Below are positions 28,651 to 42,812 of a DNA stretch of 64,000 nucleotides, piece after piece. The DNA is taken from positions 38,823 through 102,822 of the forward strand of contig CALMIK010000066.1 of the NCBI GenBank assembly GCA_937863995.1, given 5' to 3'. The DNA is from an uncultured Chelatococcus sp. (GTDB lineage Bacteria > Pseudomonadota > Alphaproteobacteria > Rhizobiales > Beijerinckiaceae). A program made the position numbers and the translations under genes. How positions within the stretch are numbered: the stretch's first letter is position 1; every line of letters begins with the position of its first letter. The notes under the pieces are model-generated. The model did not search any database. It was not told the DNA's origin and worked only from the letters and a program-made list of their open reading frames with translations.

Positions 28651-29472
28651 GTGTCATCCGCCGTTTTCACCGCCACTTTTTCCACCGACATCGCCGCCTT
28701 CGCCGACCGCCTCGCCGCGGCGTCGGCCCGTATCACGCTGCCGCTGTTCCGCACCGGCCTCGCCGCCGACGACAAATCGGCCGACGGCGTCTTCGATCCG
28801 GTGACGGCAGCCGACCGCGACGCGGAAACGGCCATGCGGGAGCTCATCCGCGAGGCCTTTCCCGATCACGGCATCGAAGGCGAGGAGCATGACGACGAAC
28901 GCCTCGACGCCGATTTCGTCTGGGTGCTCGATCCCATCGACGGCACCCGCGCCTTCATCGCCGGCCTGCCGCTGTGGGGCACGCTGATCGGGCTGAAGTA
29001 CCGTGGCCGCCCGGTGTTCGGCCTGCTGCACCAGCCGTTCACCGGCGAGACGTTTTCGGGATCGACTTTTTCGGACGAGACGCGCGCCGCCCTCTACCGT
29101 CGCGGCGACACGCGCCACGACCTGCGCACGCGCGCGCGCGCCGATATCGGCGAGGCGACTCTCGCCACCACGTCGCCGCGTCTGTTCAAGGGCGCGGATC
29201 TCGATGCCTACGACCGCGTCGAGCGCCACGTCCGCCTCGCCCGTTACGGCTACGACTGCTATGCCTACGCCATGCTGACGGCGGGACATCTCGACCTCGT
29301 CGTCGAGGCCGGACTCAAGCCTTGCGACATCCTGCCGCTCGTGCCGATCATCGAGGCGGCCGGGGGCGTGGTCACGACATGGGAAGGCGCGCCCGTCACC
29401 GGGGGCGGCACCGTGGTCGCCGCCGGCGACGCGCGCCTCCACGCGGCGGCGCTGGCGTTGCTGGGCGCTTGA
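28651..29472 (+). CDS. hisN: Inositol-monophosphatase family protein, likely histidinol-phosphatase
   Basis: 273 residues from a GTG after GGGGAG. It is a magnesium-dependent phosphatase of the IMPase fold: metal-binding Glu pair at 78-79 (GIEGEEHDD), DPIDGT at 94-99 (WVLDPIDGTRAF) and the late GYDCYAYAMLTAGHLDLVVEAGLKP-type region with the metal-binding Asp in CDILPLVPIIEAAGG. The FVWVLDPIDGTRAFIAGLPLWGTLIG pattern is that of HisN-type histidinol-phosphatases, though inositol phosphate activity cannot be excluded. Confidence 0.85.
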   Translation: MSSAVFTATFSTDIAAFADRLAAASARITLPLFRTGLAADDKSADGVFDPVTAADRDAETAMRELIREAFPDHGIEGEEHDDERLDADFVWVLDPIDGTRAFIAGLPLWGTLIGLKYRGRPVFGLLHQPFTGETFSGSTFSDETRAALYRRGDTRHDLRTRARADIGEATLATTSPRLFKGADLDAYDRVERHVRLARYGYDCYAYAMLTAGHLDLVVEAGLKPCDILPLVPIIEAAGGVVTTWEGAPVTGGGTVVAAGDARLHAAALALLGA

Positions 29473-29521
29473 AGCGCTTCAAGCAAAGTGGACGCCGCTT
29501 TGCTTGAAGAAAATGCGCTAA
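29471..29521. repeat. Intergenic palindromic repeat A2
   Basis: This 51-bp element matches A1 (14924-14975) and has long inverted arms around GTGGACGCCGC. It lies between the two convergent genes and includes the stop codon of the hydrolase on the minus strand. Confidence 0.65.
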
Positions 29522-30510
29522 TCGGCTTCGAGAAGGCCCCGGCCGGGGATGAAGGCGTCGAAAGCGCCCCAGAACATGGCGCGGATGTCGTCGTTCTCGA
29601 TCAGGATCTCGTGGCGGGCGTAGGGCAGCACCAGCGCGTTGCCGGCCTTGAGACGCGCGCCGAACCGCTCGATCGCGGGGGTGGACACGATGCGGTCGCT
29701 GCCGGCGGCGACGATCAGCGCCGGGGTGGCGACACGCAGCGCGAAACCCGGAGCGCCGAGCTGCGCCACCATCCGAAAAGCGGCGGCGAGCCAGCCGAAC
29801 GTCGGCTCGCCGACCGCGAGCCACGGCGCGTGCTCGACCACGCCGCGCGCGCGGGTGAACCGCGCTTCGTCGCTGGTCAGCCGGTTGCCGTCGAAGGGCC
29901 GCAGCGTGGTCGAGGAGCGGCGTCCGCCCGGCAATTGCAGGCGGGCAAGCCCCACGGCCGCGGCAAGGCGCGCCACAGGTCCGGCGAAAGGCGGCACGAT
30001 GGCCGGCGACAGCGCGATCAGCGGCGACACGGCGACGATGCGGGCAAAATCCTCGGCGTGTCCCGGGCTCGCGGCGCGCATGAGCGCAACCGCGCCGCCG
30101 GTGGAATGCCCCAGCGCGAAGCGCGGACCCGGAAGCGGCGCCACGACCTGCGCCAGCACGGCATCGAGATCGCGCTGATAATCGGCGAAGTCGCGCACGT
30201 GTCCCTTCTGCACCCCGTCCGGGCCGCGCTGCCGGAACTGGCGCTGGGAGCCGCCCTGCCCGCGCCAGTCGAAGGCGACGACGTGAAATCCGCGCAGGCT
30301 GAGCTCCGCGATCGTCTCAAAGTATTTTTCGATGAACTCGCTGCGCCCCTGCAGGATGGTAACGACGCCGCGCGCCTCCAGCCCTTCCCGAGGCGGCCAG
30401 GAAGCGGCGCGCAGGTGCACGCCGTCGCGCGTCGTCACATCGTGAACGGTCGCGCCCTCGGGCACGGGATTGTCGGGGGTGTCGGCAAGCTCGAGAATGA
30501 CGTGTCGCAT
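29518..30510 (-). CDS. Alpha/beta hydrolase, lysophospholipase-like
   Basis: 330 residues. It belongs to the serine-aminopeptidase S33 / monoacylglycerol lipase (PldB-like) group: oxyanion segment ILQGRSEFIEKYFETIAEL, the FDWRGQGGSQR turn, and the nucleophile Ser136 in GHSTGG. The late Asp (AAGSDRIV) and His (YARHEILIEND) complete a catalytic triad. No signal peptide is seen, so it acts in the cytoplasm or at the membrane face. It is divergent from hsp20; its stop lies in repeat A2. Confidence 0.82.
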   Translation of the reverse strand: MRHVILELADTPDNPVPEGATVHDVTTRDGVHLRAASWPPREGLEARGVVTILQGRSEFIEKYFETIAELSLRGFHVVAFDWRGQGGSQRQFRQRGPDGVQKGHVRDFADYQRDLDAVLAQVVAPLPGPRFALGHSTGGAVALMRAASPGHAEDFARIVAVSPLIALSPAIVPPFAGPVARLAAAVGLARLQLPGGRRSSTTLRPFDGNRLTSDEARFTRARGVVEHAPWLAVGEPTFGWLAAAFRMVAQLGAPGFALRVATPALIVAAGSDRIVSTPAIERFGARLKAGNALVLPYARHEILIENDDIRAMFWGAFDAFIPGRGLLEAD

Positions 30511-30557
30511 GATGCCCGTCGTGACGCGGATTGAGGCACGCCGCCGCGCGCTTTCCT

Positions 30558-30585
30558 CTTGAAAAGCGCCGACGCCCGCCTAACT
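30558..30585 (+). promoter_or_regulatory. Candidate RpoH (sigma-32) promoter of hsp20
   Basis: CTTG (30558-30561), a 17-base spacer and CCTAACT (30579-30585) fit the alphaproteobacterial heat-shock consensus CTTG-N17/18-CCTATNT with little deviation. Confidence 0.55.
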
Positions 30586-30589
30586 CAAA

Positions 30590-30699
30590 AGCATGCAGGC
30601 CACAGCGGCTGCACATAACCCCCGGCGATACCCCACCCGGCCATGTGGCGGGCGGGAGTCCGGGAGCTTGATCATATCGCTCAATCAGGAGGATGTGTT
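30590..30699 (+). promoter_or_regulatory. Candidate ROSE-like RNA thermometer in the hsp20 leader
   Basis: The leader is about 110 nt and GC-rich, with a stem around CCCACCCG/CGGGCGGG near 30634-30657. CTTGAT (30667-30672) can pair with ATCAGG (30684-30689), covering part of the AGGAGGAT ribosome site. ROSE elements are known on rhizobial hsp20 genes and have this size and position; the exact ROSE signature is not evident. Confidence 0.4.
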
Positions 30700-31227
30700 A
30701 TGCGTCATTTCGATCGTACCCCGCTTTATCGCTCCACCGTCGGCTTCGACCGGCTGTTCTCGCTGCTCGATCAGGTGGCGGGCGTTGAATCGGCCCCGAG
30801 CTACCCGCCCTACAACATCGAGCGCACCGGCGAGACCAGCTACCGGATCTCCATCGCCGTCGCCGGCTTCACGGGCGACAATCTGTCCATCGAGATCAAG
30901 GACAACGCGCTCACCGTGCGCGGCGACAAGCAGGCCAGTGAGAGCGCCGGCAAGCCCGAGGCCGAGAAGACCGAGGTGCTTTACCAGGGTATCGCCTCGC
31001 GCGCCTTCGAGCGCCGCTTCCAGCTTGCCGACCACGTGCAGGTGACCGGCGCGGTGCTTGAGAACGGCCTGCTGCATATCGATCTCGTGCGCGAGATCCC
31101 GGAAGCCAGCAAGCCGCGCCTCATCCCGATCACCGGCAAGGATGGCGAAAAGCAACCGAAAGTGCTGGATGCAGCGCCGCAAAATGGCGCCGAAACCGGC
31201 TCCGGCGAGCCGCGCCGGGCCGCGTGA
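30700..31227 (+). CDS. hsp20: Small heat-shock protein Hsp20 (IbpA type)
   Basis: 175 residues from the ATG after AGGAGG. The N-terminus MRHFDRTPLYRSTVGFDRLF is the class A rhizobial Hsp20 type. The alpha-crystallin domain spans about 36-135 with IERTGETSYRISIAVAGF and the late VLENGLLHIDLVREIPE. Such proteins hold unfolding proteins at aggregates during heat stress. The C-terminal tail is longer than in IbpA. A sigma-32-like promoter and a thermometer-like leader precede it; a terminator follows. Confidence 0.94.
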   Translation: MRHFDRTPLYRSTVGFDRLFSLLDQVAGVESAPSYPPYNIERTGETSYRISIAVAGFTGDNLSIEIKDNALTVRGDKQASESAGKPEAEKTEVLYQGIASRAFERRFQLADHVQVTGAVLENGLLHIDLVREIPEASKPRLIPITGKDGEKQPKVLDAAPQNGAETGSGEPRRAA

Positions 31228-31244
31228 TCGCTCTGAACCTCCTG

Positions 31245-31272
31245 AAGGGCGCCCGCGTGGCGCCCTTTTTTT
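31245..31272 (+). terminator. Rho-independent terminator after hsp20
   Basis: AAGGGCGCC and GGCGCCCTT pair around CGCGT and are followed by a T tract. Confidence 0.9.
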
Positions 31273-31937
31273 ATGCAGTCTAAATGCATTATTTATAGGC
31301 AGCCGAGCAATTTTATTAGCTCTTGCAGCCGATTGTGGTGCTTTAATTTCAAGCACAGGCTTTGCGACGGATCGGACAGGCAAAAAAAGACGCTGGAGCG
31401 TGCTTGTAACGGTTCAAGAATTCTGGCATTGTCCGCCAAGGATTAGGACAGTATAACTGTCCCATTCCGGGTGCGGCCGGTCGGCCGTGGCCTGAGTGTG
31501 AACCGGGCGGCCCCGTTTATCCGCCAATCCTTGCGGGGCCGGAACCGGATGTTTCGAGGCGCGTTGGCTATCATGGCACGCATTATTGCAGCTCCGTTCG
31601 CGGTAGCACCCTTCAAAACGGAACCCGCTATCCGCAAACCGGATACGCGAACGGGCGGATAAACGCGGCATTGTCCGCGGCCCCGCCCCGGTGCGTGAAT
31701 GACGCAAACGGTGCGGGTGTGATAGCAGGCGCTCCCGCGCCGGAAAATTCCAGAACGACAATCCTGCCGACACACAAGCTGACCGTGTGAGCGCCGGGCC
31801 ATGCCCGCCGTCCACAAGGCCCGGCCCGCGATGCGCGGACTGAAACGACGGAGCCTCGTCCCGGCGGTCGCAGACGCGACTCAATCGTGGACGGGCTTAA
31901 ACCAGGGAGGCCCCAGCGGCCGCAAACGGGAATAAAA
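31273..31937. other. Long region upstream of gltB with several inverted repeats
   Basis: About 665 bp without a supported gene. It holds the palindrome GGACAGT-ATA-ACTGTCC (31446-31462), a 16-bp inverted repeat with one mismatch (31510-31525 and 31654-31669), and TATCCG-N5-CGGATA (31629-31645). The first 150 bp are AT-richer than the rest. These probably include gltB control sites, but none matches a known operator that I can name. Confidence 0.55.
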
Positions 31938-36698
<4,761 letters not shown>

Positions 36699-36709
36699 GG
36701 AAAGCGACG

Positions 36710-38137
36710 ATGGGCAAGGTTACAGGATTTCTCGAATACGACCGGCAGGACGCCAAGTACGAGCCGGCCTCCGATCGCGTGCGCCATTACCGCGAGTTCA
36801 CGCTGCCGCTCGACGACAAGGACGTGGTGCGCCAGGCCGCGCGCTGCATGGACTGCGGCATTCCGTTCTGCCACGGCGACACGGGCTGCCCGGTGAACAA
36901 CCAGATCCCGGACTGGAACGATCTCGTCTACCATCAGGACTGGAAGGAGGCGGCGCAAAACCTCCATTCCACCAACAACTTCCCGGAGTTCACCGGCCGC
37001 ATCTGCCCCGCCCCGTGCGAGGAAGCGTGCACGCTGAACCTCGAGAACACGCCGGTGGCCATCAAGACCGTCGAGCAGAGCATCGCCGACAAGGCCTGGG
37101 CCGAAGGCTGGATCGTGCCGGAAATTCCGGCGCAGCAGACGGGCAAGCGCATCGCCGTCATCGGCTCGGGGCCCGCGGGCCTCGCCGCCGCGCAGCAGCT
37201 GGCGCGCGCCGGCCACGAGGTGCACCTTTTCGAGCGCGAGCAACGCGCCGGCGGCCTGCTGCGCTACGGCATCCCCGACTTCAAGCTGGAGAAGCACACC
37301 ATCGACCGGCGCATCGCCCAGATGGAACTCGAGGGCGTGCGCTTCCACTACGGCGTCAATGTCGGCGTGACGCACCCGTTCGACGATCTGGTAAAGGGCT
37401 TCGACGCAGTACTGCTGACGGGCGGATCGGAAAAGCCGCGCGACCCGCAACTGCCGGGCACGAACCTGAAGGGCGTCTTCTACGCCATGCCCTACCTCAT
37501 CCAGCAGAACCGCAGGAACGGCGGCGAAGACCTGCCGGACAACGAGGAGCCGATCCTGGCCACCGGCAAGCATGTCGTGGTGGTGGGCGGCGGCGACACG
37601 GCCTCCGACTGCGTCGGCACCGCCTTCCGGCAGGGCGCGCTGTCGGTGACCCAGCTCGACATCCGCCCCATGGCGCCGCTGCAGGAGGACAAGCTCGCCG
37701 TGTGGCCGTACTGGCCGACGAAGTTCCGTACCTCGTCGAGCCAGGCGGAAGGGGCCGAGCGCGAGTTCCAGGCGGCGACGCTCGGGCTCGAGGGCCGCAA
37801 CGGCCTCGTCACGGGCGTGCGCTGCGCGCGGGTCGACGAGCGGCGCAAGCCCATCCCCGGCACGGAGTTCATCCGCCGCGCCGATCTGGTGTTCATCGCC
37901 ATCGGCTTCGCCAGCCCGGTGCACGAGGGCATGCTGGAGCAGGCGGGCGTGGCGCTCGACAGGCGCGGCAACGTCGCCGCCGACACGCTGGCCTACCGCA
38001 CCTCGCGCGAGAAGGTATTCGCGGCCGGCGACATGCGGCGCGGCCAGTCGCTCGTGGTGTGGGCGATCCGCGAAGGCCGCCAGGCGGCGCATGCCATCGA
38101 CGCGTGGCTGATGGGCGAGAGCCTGCTGCCGCGCTAA
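36710..38137 (+). CDS. gltD: Glutamate synthase (NADPH) small subunit
   Basis: 475 residues. GltD passes electrons from NADPH through FAD and iron-sulfur clusters to GltB. Two N-terminal cysteine groups bind 4Fe-4S clusters ([20 protein letters not shown] and [13 protein letters not shown]). The FAD motif is [20 protein letters not shown]; the NADPH motif is [21 protein letters not shown]. It is the last metabolic gene before the T3SS island. Confidence 0.97.
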   Translation: MGKVTGFLEYDRQDAKYEPASDRVRHYREFTLPLDDKDVVRQAARCMDCGIPFCHGDTGCPVNNQIPDWNDLVYHQDWKEAAQNLHSTNNFPEFTGRICPAPCEEACTLNLENTPVAIKTVEQSIADKAWAEGWIVPEIPAQQTGKRIAVIGSGPAGLAAAQQLARAGHEVHLFEREQRAGGLLRYGIPDFKLEKHTIDRRIAQMELEGVRFHYGVNVGVTHPFDDLVKGFDAVLLTGGSEKPRDPQLPGTNLKGVFYAMPYLIQQNRRNGGEDLPDNEEPILATGKHVVVVGGGDTASDCVGTAFRQGALSVTQLDIRPMAPLQEDKLAVWPYWPTKFRTSSSQAEGAEREFQAATLGLEGRNGLVTGVRCARVDERRKPIPGTEFIRRADLVFIAIGFASPVHEGMLEQAGVALDRRGNVAADTLAYRTSREKVFAAGDMRRGQSLVVWAIREGRQAAHAIDAWLMGESLLPR

Positions 38138-38151
38138 CGCCTTCTAGCCAG

Positions 38152-38224
38152 GTCCCGCCGCCTCGATGCGGCGGCGGGACGCGCGCGAAAACACCGATAG
38201 AACCGTCGCAAGACGGTTTTTTTC
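38152..38224 (+). terminator. Double terminator after gltD
   Basis: A GC-rich stem (GTCCCGCCGC with GCGGCGGGAC, 38152-38180) is followed by a second hairpin AACCGTC-GCAA-GACGGTT (38201-38218) with a T-rich tail. Together they isolate gltBD from the T3SS island. Confidence 0.85.
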
Positions 38225-38344
38225 TTTTATCCAATAACTTTTTAACTAATTAATTTTGATTATTTCTGTATTTATAAAATAAATTGATGTTTATTTTATA
38301 ATACAAAGTACATTTGATTGAATTTTACTGTATTTGTTTTTGCC
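38220..38344. promoter_or_regulatory. Very AT-rich region at the head of the T3SS island
   Basis: About 125 bp of strongly AT-rich DNA (long runs of A/T only, such as TTATAAAATAAATTGATG) in a chromosome that is otherwise GC-rich. Such tracts are typical targets of xenogeneic silencers and typical of acquired islands. It lies just upstream of the sctI promoter. Confidence 0.6.
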
Positions 38345-38372
38345 CTTGAAGAGAAACGGCGGCTGTTATAGT
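38345..38372 (+). promoter_or_regulatory. Candidate promoter of the sctI-sctU operon
   Basis: CTTGAA (38345-38350), a 16-base spacer and TATAGT (38367-38372) form a good housekeeping-type promoter; the transcript would start about 17 bases before ATG, with GGAGGG as ribosome site. Confidence 0.6.
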
Positions 38373-38395
38373 GTCGTTTTACTGGAGGGTTTGCG

Positions 38396-38872
38396 ATGGC
38401 CACGACACTGCCTCTTCTCGATCTGGAAGCGTTGGGCTCAGCGTCCTCGGGCGGTGCGCGCCGCGCGGTTGCGTCCACGTCCCAGCTTGAATCGTTCGCC
38501 CAGGCCATGAATCGCGCCGACCAGCCCGCACAGGCTGGCGTCGACGCCGTTTCGCAGGTCGCGGCCAGCGGCCCGGCGCAGGTCGCCGACGATCAGGCCC
38601 GCGCCCGGCAGGCGCTGGAACTCGGCGCCCCGGCCAACGCGTCACGCGTCGATTCGGGCGATGCCATCCTCGGCGGGCTGCAGAAGCTGCGCGGTGTCTT
38701 CGACGCCAGCCTCCACAAGATCAGCGAAATATCCGGCGCCAATGCGAGCGGCGTGGAAATGATGATCGATATGCAGCGCGAGATGGTTCACTATTCCCTG
38801 CTGCTCGATGTCACGTCGAAGCTCACGGGCAAAACCACGCAGGCCGTCGACCAGTTGATGAAGGGCCAGTGA
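38396..38872 (+). CDS. sctI: T3SS inner rod protein SctI
   Basis: 158 residues. Proposed to form the inner rod or needle adaptor that links the export gate to the needle. The first 80 residues are low-complexity; the conserved C-terminal part (GDAILGGLQKLRGVFDASL, then MQREMVHYSLLLDVTSKLTG and KTTQAVDQLMKGQ) has the pattern of YscI/PscI proteins. First gene of the sctI-J-K-L block, directly in front of sctJ, which is the usual place of sctI. In rhizobial systems NolB takes this position. Confidence 0.82.
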   Translation: MATTLPLLDLEALGSASSGGARRAVASTSQLESFAQAMNRADQPAQAGVDAVSQVAASGPAQVADDQARARQALELGAPANASRVDSGDAILGGLQKLRGVFDASLHKISEISGANASGVEMMIDMQREMVHYSLLLDVTSKLTGKTTQAVDQLMKGQ

Positions 38873-39730
38873 GTGAGCGCCATGCACGTGGCGGGTTGCT
38901 GGCAGGCTGAGCGGCCGCGCACGGGATGGCGCGGCCTTGCCTTGTGGCTCGTGATCGGTTTCTGCCTCATCCTGGGCGGCTGCAAGAGCGAGCTCTACAC
39001 CGGGCTGGCGGAGACGCAGGCCAACCAGATGCTCGCCGTCCTGCTCGCCAGTGGCATTTCCGCGCAAAAGGTTCAGGCCGGCAAGGAAGGCTTCGCCATC
39101 CAGGTCGAGGACCGGGACGTGCTGAAGGCGCTTGCGCTGCTGGAGAGCCGGGGCCTGCCGCCGGTCAGTCACACGTCCATCAACGAGGTGTTCCAGAAGT
39201 CGGGCATCATGTCCTCGCCGTTCGAGGAAAAGGTGCGTTATGTCAGCACGCTCGGCGACGAGGTGGCGCGCACCATCAGCTTCATCGACGGCGTCGTCGC
39301 CGCACGGGTGCATATCGTGCAGCCCGACCCGCCGCAACTGGGCCGGCAGGCGACGCCGGCATCGGCGGCGGTGTTCATCAAGCATCAGGCGGGGGTCGAT
39401 CTCGACTTCCTCGTGCCGCAGATCCGCCGGCTCGTCAGCAGCGCCATCGAGGGGCTCGACTACGCCAGCGTCAGTGTCATCCTCACCGAGGCCATACCGG
39501 TCAAACAGGACGCCGGGGCGCGCCTGAACCAGACCGTCGAGATCTTGCCCGGCATCGAGGTGCGCGACACCGATGCGGCCACTTTCCGGCGCTTCCTTTA
39601 CATCATCGGCGGCGTGATCCTGCTGCTGATCGCGGCCGCGGTGGCGGGGCCCGTTCTGATGTGGCGGGCACAGCGGCGGCAACGGCCGCGTGACGCCGAC
39701 GACACCGGATACAGCGGGCAGAATGCGTGA
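38873..39730 (+). CDS. sctJ: T3SS inner-membrane ring lipoprotein SctJ
   Basis: 285 residues from GTG next to the sctI stop; an ATG three codons later is equally likely. SctJ forms the inner-membrane ring with SctD. A lipobox LGGC gives the lipidated residue at Cys37. The periplasmic YscJ/FliF domain is clear (ELYTGLAETQANQMLAVLLA, ALLESRGLPP, FEEKVRYVSTLGDEVARTIS, ARVHIVQPDPP). A C-terminal transmembrane helix (FLYIIGGVILLLIAAAVAGP) and a basic tail end the protein. Confidence 0.95.
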   Translation: MSAMHVAGCWQAERPRTGWRGLALWLVIGFCLILGGCKSELYTGLAETQANQMLAVLLASGISAQKVQAGKEGFAIQVEDRDVLKALALLESRGLPPVSHTSINEVFQKSGIMSSPFEEKVRYVSTLGDEVARTISFIDGVVAARVHIVQPDPPQLGRQATPASAAVFIKHQAGVDLDFLVPQIRRLVSSAIEGLDYASVSVILTEAIPVKQDAGARLNQTVEILPGIEVRDTDAATFRRFLYIIGGVILLLIAAAVAGPVLMWRAQRRQRPRDADDTGYSGQNA

Positions 39731-39893
39731 TGCGGGGGACGCGGCAAGAGGGGCGGCAAGCGGCGTGTCGCGGACTGCCGCCGCCGGCGGCCGACGCCCT
39801 TCCCCGCAAGGTTGACGGCGCATCGCCGGGCCGCGTCGGGGGCGTCGCATGCTGGTTCGCGCCTCCGTTGCCGGATCAACCCCGGAGTGAGCG

Positions 39894-40673
39894 ATGCTAA
39901 GAACGCCGACAGAGCACGCCGCCGCGGACAACGCATGGGACCGGGACCCCGCAACGCCGGGGCCTGCGGTGTCGCCGCTGCTGGCGGCGCGGCTCGCCGA
40001 ATCGATCCTGCGGCCCCTCTCCGCGTCCGACAGCGACGGCGCCGCGACCGGCTTCGGCGGCCTCGACCCGCGAACCAGGGCGGCCATGTGCGCGCTGGCC
40101 GGCCACCCCGGCTTCAATGGCCCGCTCAACCGCGCGGCGGCGCAGCTGTCGGGGCTTGGCGACATCGTCTTCGACGCGCACGATCTGCTGCGCGTCGGGC
40201 GCAGCCAGGCCAGCGACTGCGCCCTGTTTCTCGCCACCGCCGCGCCCGCGCTGCTGGAGCAGGCGGCGCTCCACCTCGGCGCCATCGTGCTGCATCGCCA
40301 GCTCGTCGGGCTGGCGCTCAAGCGCGACCGCGAGGCCCTGCAGCGCCTGCTGGGCGAGGACACCTACCACGTGGCCACGCGCGAGGCGCCGGTGCTCTAT
40401 TCCGCTTTCGGCGGTCTCGACGACGGATCGTTCACGGTTACGCCCGCGGCGATCGGTGACGGGCGGGGCATGGCGCTCGCCATCGCGGCTGTCGGGCGGC
40501 GGGCGCTCCACGGGTTCGTGGCCGCGACGGAACCGACGCTGACGCCGCTGCTCGCCATGCGCAACGGACGCCAATCCCCCGGCGCCGGCGCGCCGATGAC
40601 GGACCGGCACCTGGCGCAGATCGCCAAACTGCTGCACCGGAGGTACGGTCCATGGTCGCCTATTACCGGCTGA
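39894..40673 (+). CDS. sctK: Putative T3SS sorting-platform protein SctK
   Basis: 259 residues. SctK links the sorting platform to the SctD ring in the cytoplasm. Sequence identity is not recognisable beyond general features, as is usual for this fast-evolving family; the call rests on the position between sctJ and sctL (as yscK and nolU) and on size. A 163-bp gap separates it from sctJ, and its end overlaps sctL by 22 bp. No membrane segment is seen. Confidence 0.6.
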   Translation: MLRTPTEHAAADNAWDRDPATPGPAVSPLLAARLAESILRPLSASDSDGAATGFGGLDPRTRAAMCALAGHPGFNGPLNRAAAQLSGLGDIVFDAHDLLRVGRSQASDCALFLATAAPALLEQAALHLGAIVLHRQLVGLALKRDREALQRLLGEDTYHVATREAPVLYSAFGGLDDGSFTVTPAAIGDGRGMALAIAAVGRRALHGFVAATEPTLTPLLAMRNGRQSPGAGAPMTDRHLAQIAKLLHRRYGPWSPITG

Positions 40674-41437
40674 GCGATCTCAAGAGCGTCGAAAAACTCG
40701 GCTTCCGGCTGGCGGAGGGCGTGCAGGTTCTTCCCCCCGAGGCGTTCTCGCCCGTGGACGAGGCGACGCGGCTGGTCGACGACGCCCGCGCGCACGCGCA
40801 GGCCATCGTGCGGGACGCCGAGGATGCACGCGAGGAGGAGCGCCGGCGCGGCTTCTCGGAGGGGCTGGCGCAGGGGCGGCTGGAGGCCATTCAGCAGGCG
40901 CTGCACGAGGCGCGGCGTGTCGATACGCATCTGGAAGCGCTGGAGCAGGACATCGCCGAGATCGTCATGGCGTCGATGCGCAAGCTGATCGACGGTTTCG
41001 ACGACGCGGCGCGGGTGGAAGCGGTGGTGCGCGGCGCGCTCAAGCAGATGCGGCGCGAGAAAAAGGCGGAGCTGCGCGTGCCGCCCCAGCACTACCTGCG
41101 GCTGCGCGCCTGCCTCGACGGCATCCTCAAGGATTTTCCAAGCTTCGAGCTGATCGAGGTGATCGAGGATGCGACGCTGTCGGGTGCGTCGGTCGTCGTC
41201 GAGACCGCCGTGGGCCGGGTGGAGGGCGACATCGGCTCCCGCATCGGCGAACTCGACACCATCATCCACGGCCTGCCGCCCGGCGGCCCGACGCGAACCG
41301 ACGACGCGGCGCCGGACCTCCTCGCGAACACGGAGGTTACCGCCGCCGCCTCTGAGGGCAAGGGCGACGGACCTGAGGACGAGACAAAAGACGATGGCGA
41401 CGTAACGGCGCCGGAGGCGCGCGCCGATGAACCTTAG
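40652..41437 (+). CDS. sctL: T3SS ATPase stator SctL
   Basis: 261 residues. SctL dimers connect the ATPase SctN to the SctQ pods and regulate it; it is the FliH counterpart. The middle is a long helical region with the [20 protein letters not shown] segment characteristic of FliH/HrpE proteins, followed by the C-terminal globular domain ([20 protein letters not shown]). The last 50 residues are acidic and disordered. It overlaps sctK and sctN by 22 and 11 bp. Confidence 0.88.
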   Translation: MVAYYRLSDLKSVEKLGFRLAEGVQVLPPEAFSPVDEATRLVDDARAHAQAIVRDAEDAREEERRRGFSEGLAQGRLEAIQQALHEARRVDTHLEALEQDIAEIVMASMRKLIDGFDDAARVEAVVRGALKQMRREKKAELRVPPQHYLRLRACLDGILKDFPSFELIEVIEDATLSGASVVVETAVGRVEGDIGSRIGELDTIIHGLPPGGPTRTDDAAPDLLANTEVTAAASEGKGDGPEDETKDDGDVTAPEARADEP

Positions 41438-42812
41438 CGTACCGCCGCTCGACATCGAGGCCATCTACGCCGGGCGCGGCGACCGCATCACCGAGCGCTT
41501 CGGCCGGCTTGGCGAGCGCCTCACCGAGCGCTCGAACGCCTTCCTGCCCTACACGGCGACCGGCAAGGTGCGGAAAGTCGTTGGCACCATCATCCATGCC
41601 TCCGTGCCGGAGATCCAGGTCGGCGAGATCGTTGAGCTGTTCACGCGCTCGAACGGCTCTCGGTTGCTCGCCGAATGCGTCGGCTTCCTCAGCGACGAGG
41701 CGCTGCTGTCGCCCATCGGCGAGACGCAGGGCATCTCGCCGCGCACCGAGGTGCGGCGCACGGGGCGGGTGCAGTCCGTCGCGGTGGGGCCAGGGTTGCA
41801 GGGGCGCGTGCTCGACGGCATGGGCCGCTTCATCGACGGCAAGAGCACGCCGTTCGTTCCCGAAACGCATTATCCGCTGTATCAGGCGCCGCCCGATCCG
41901 ATGACCCGGCGCATCATCGACGCGCCGCTGTCGCTGGGGCTTCGCGTGCTCGACGGGCTGCTGACCTGCGGCGAGGGCCAGCGCATGGGCATCTTCGCGG
42001 CGGCGGGCGGCGGCAAGTCGACGCTGCTGTCGATGCTGGTGAAGGGCGCCGACGTCGACGTGACGGTGATGGCGCTGATCGGCGAGCGTGGACGCGAGGT
42101 GCGCGAGTTCATCGAGCACGATCTCGGCCCCGAGGGTCTGGCCAAGGCCGTGCTGGTGGTGGCGACCTCCGACCGCAGCTCGATGGAACGCGCCAAGGCC
42201 GCCTTCGCCGCCACCGCCATCGCCGAGTATTTTCGCGATCAGGGCAAGCGGGTTCTGTTCCTGATGGATTCGGTGACGCGCTTCGCCCGCGCCCAGCGCG
42301 AGATCGGGCTTGCCGCCGGCGAGCCGCCGACGCGGCGCGGCTTCCCGCCATCCGTCTTCACCATGCTGCCCAAGCTGATGGAGCGGGTAGGCATGAACGA
42401 CAAGGGCTCGATCACAGCGCTCTACACCGTGCTTGTCGAGGGCGACGACATGACCGAGCCGGTGGCGGACGAGACGCGCTCCATTCTGGATGGCCATATC
42501 ATCCTGTCGCGCAAGCTCGGCGCCGCCAACCACTACCCCGCCGTCGACGTGCTCGCCTCGAAAAGCCGCGTGATGAACGCCGTCATCTCCCGCCAGCACC
42601 GCGACATGGCGGCGCAGGTCAACAAATGGCTCGCCACCTATGCCGATGTCGAGCTGCTGATCAAGGTGGGCGAGTACAAGGCCGGCAACGACGCGGACAC
42701 CGACATGGCGGTGGCCAAGAACAAGGCGATCAACGCCTTCCTGCGCCAGCGCACGGACGAGTTCGACACGTTCGACGCCACGCTCGCCAAGCTCGCGGAG
42801 CTGGCGCGATGA
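41427..42812 (+). CDS. sctN: T3SS ATPase SctN
   Basis: 461 residues. The hexameric ATPase strips chaperones from substrates and unfolds them. Walker A is AAAGGGKST at 191-199 and Walker B is in [20 protein letters not shown], followed by [16 protein letters not shown]; the family signature [19 protein letters not shown] is intact. The N-terminal domain is of the usual size. Start overlaps sctL by 11 bp; the end overlaps sctO by four bases (ATGA). Confidence 0.97.
   Translation: MNLSVPPLDIEAIYAGRGDRITERFGRLGERLTERSNAFLPYTATGKVRKVVGTIIHASVPEIQVGEIVELFTRSNGSRLLAECVGFLSDEALLSPIGETQGISPRTEVRRTGRVQSVAVGPGLQGRVLDGMGRFIDGKSTPFVPETHYPLYQAPPDPMTRRIIDAPLSLGLRVLDGLLTCGEGQRMGIFAAAGGGKSTLLSMLVKGADVDVTVMALIGERGREVREFIEHDLGPEGLAKAVLVVATSDRSSMERAKAAFAATAIAEYFRDQGKRVLFLMDSVTRFARAQREIGLAAGEPPTRRGFPPSVFTMLPKLMERVGMNDKGSITALYTVLVEGDDMTEPVADETRSILDGHIILSRKLGAANHYPAVDVLASKSRVMNAVISRQHRDMAAQVNKWLATYADVELLIKVGEYKAGNDADTDMAVAKNKAINAFLRQRTDEFDTFDATLAKLAELAR

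Noticed and set aside
31443..31884. Small minus-strand frames upstream of gltB
   Set aside because: They are Arg-rich, overlap each other in different frames and cross several inverted repeats; no motif supports them.
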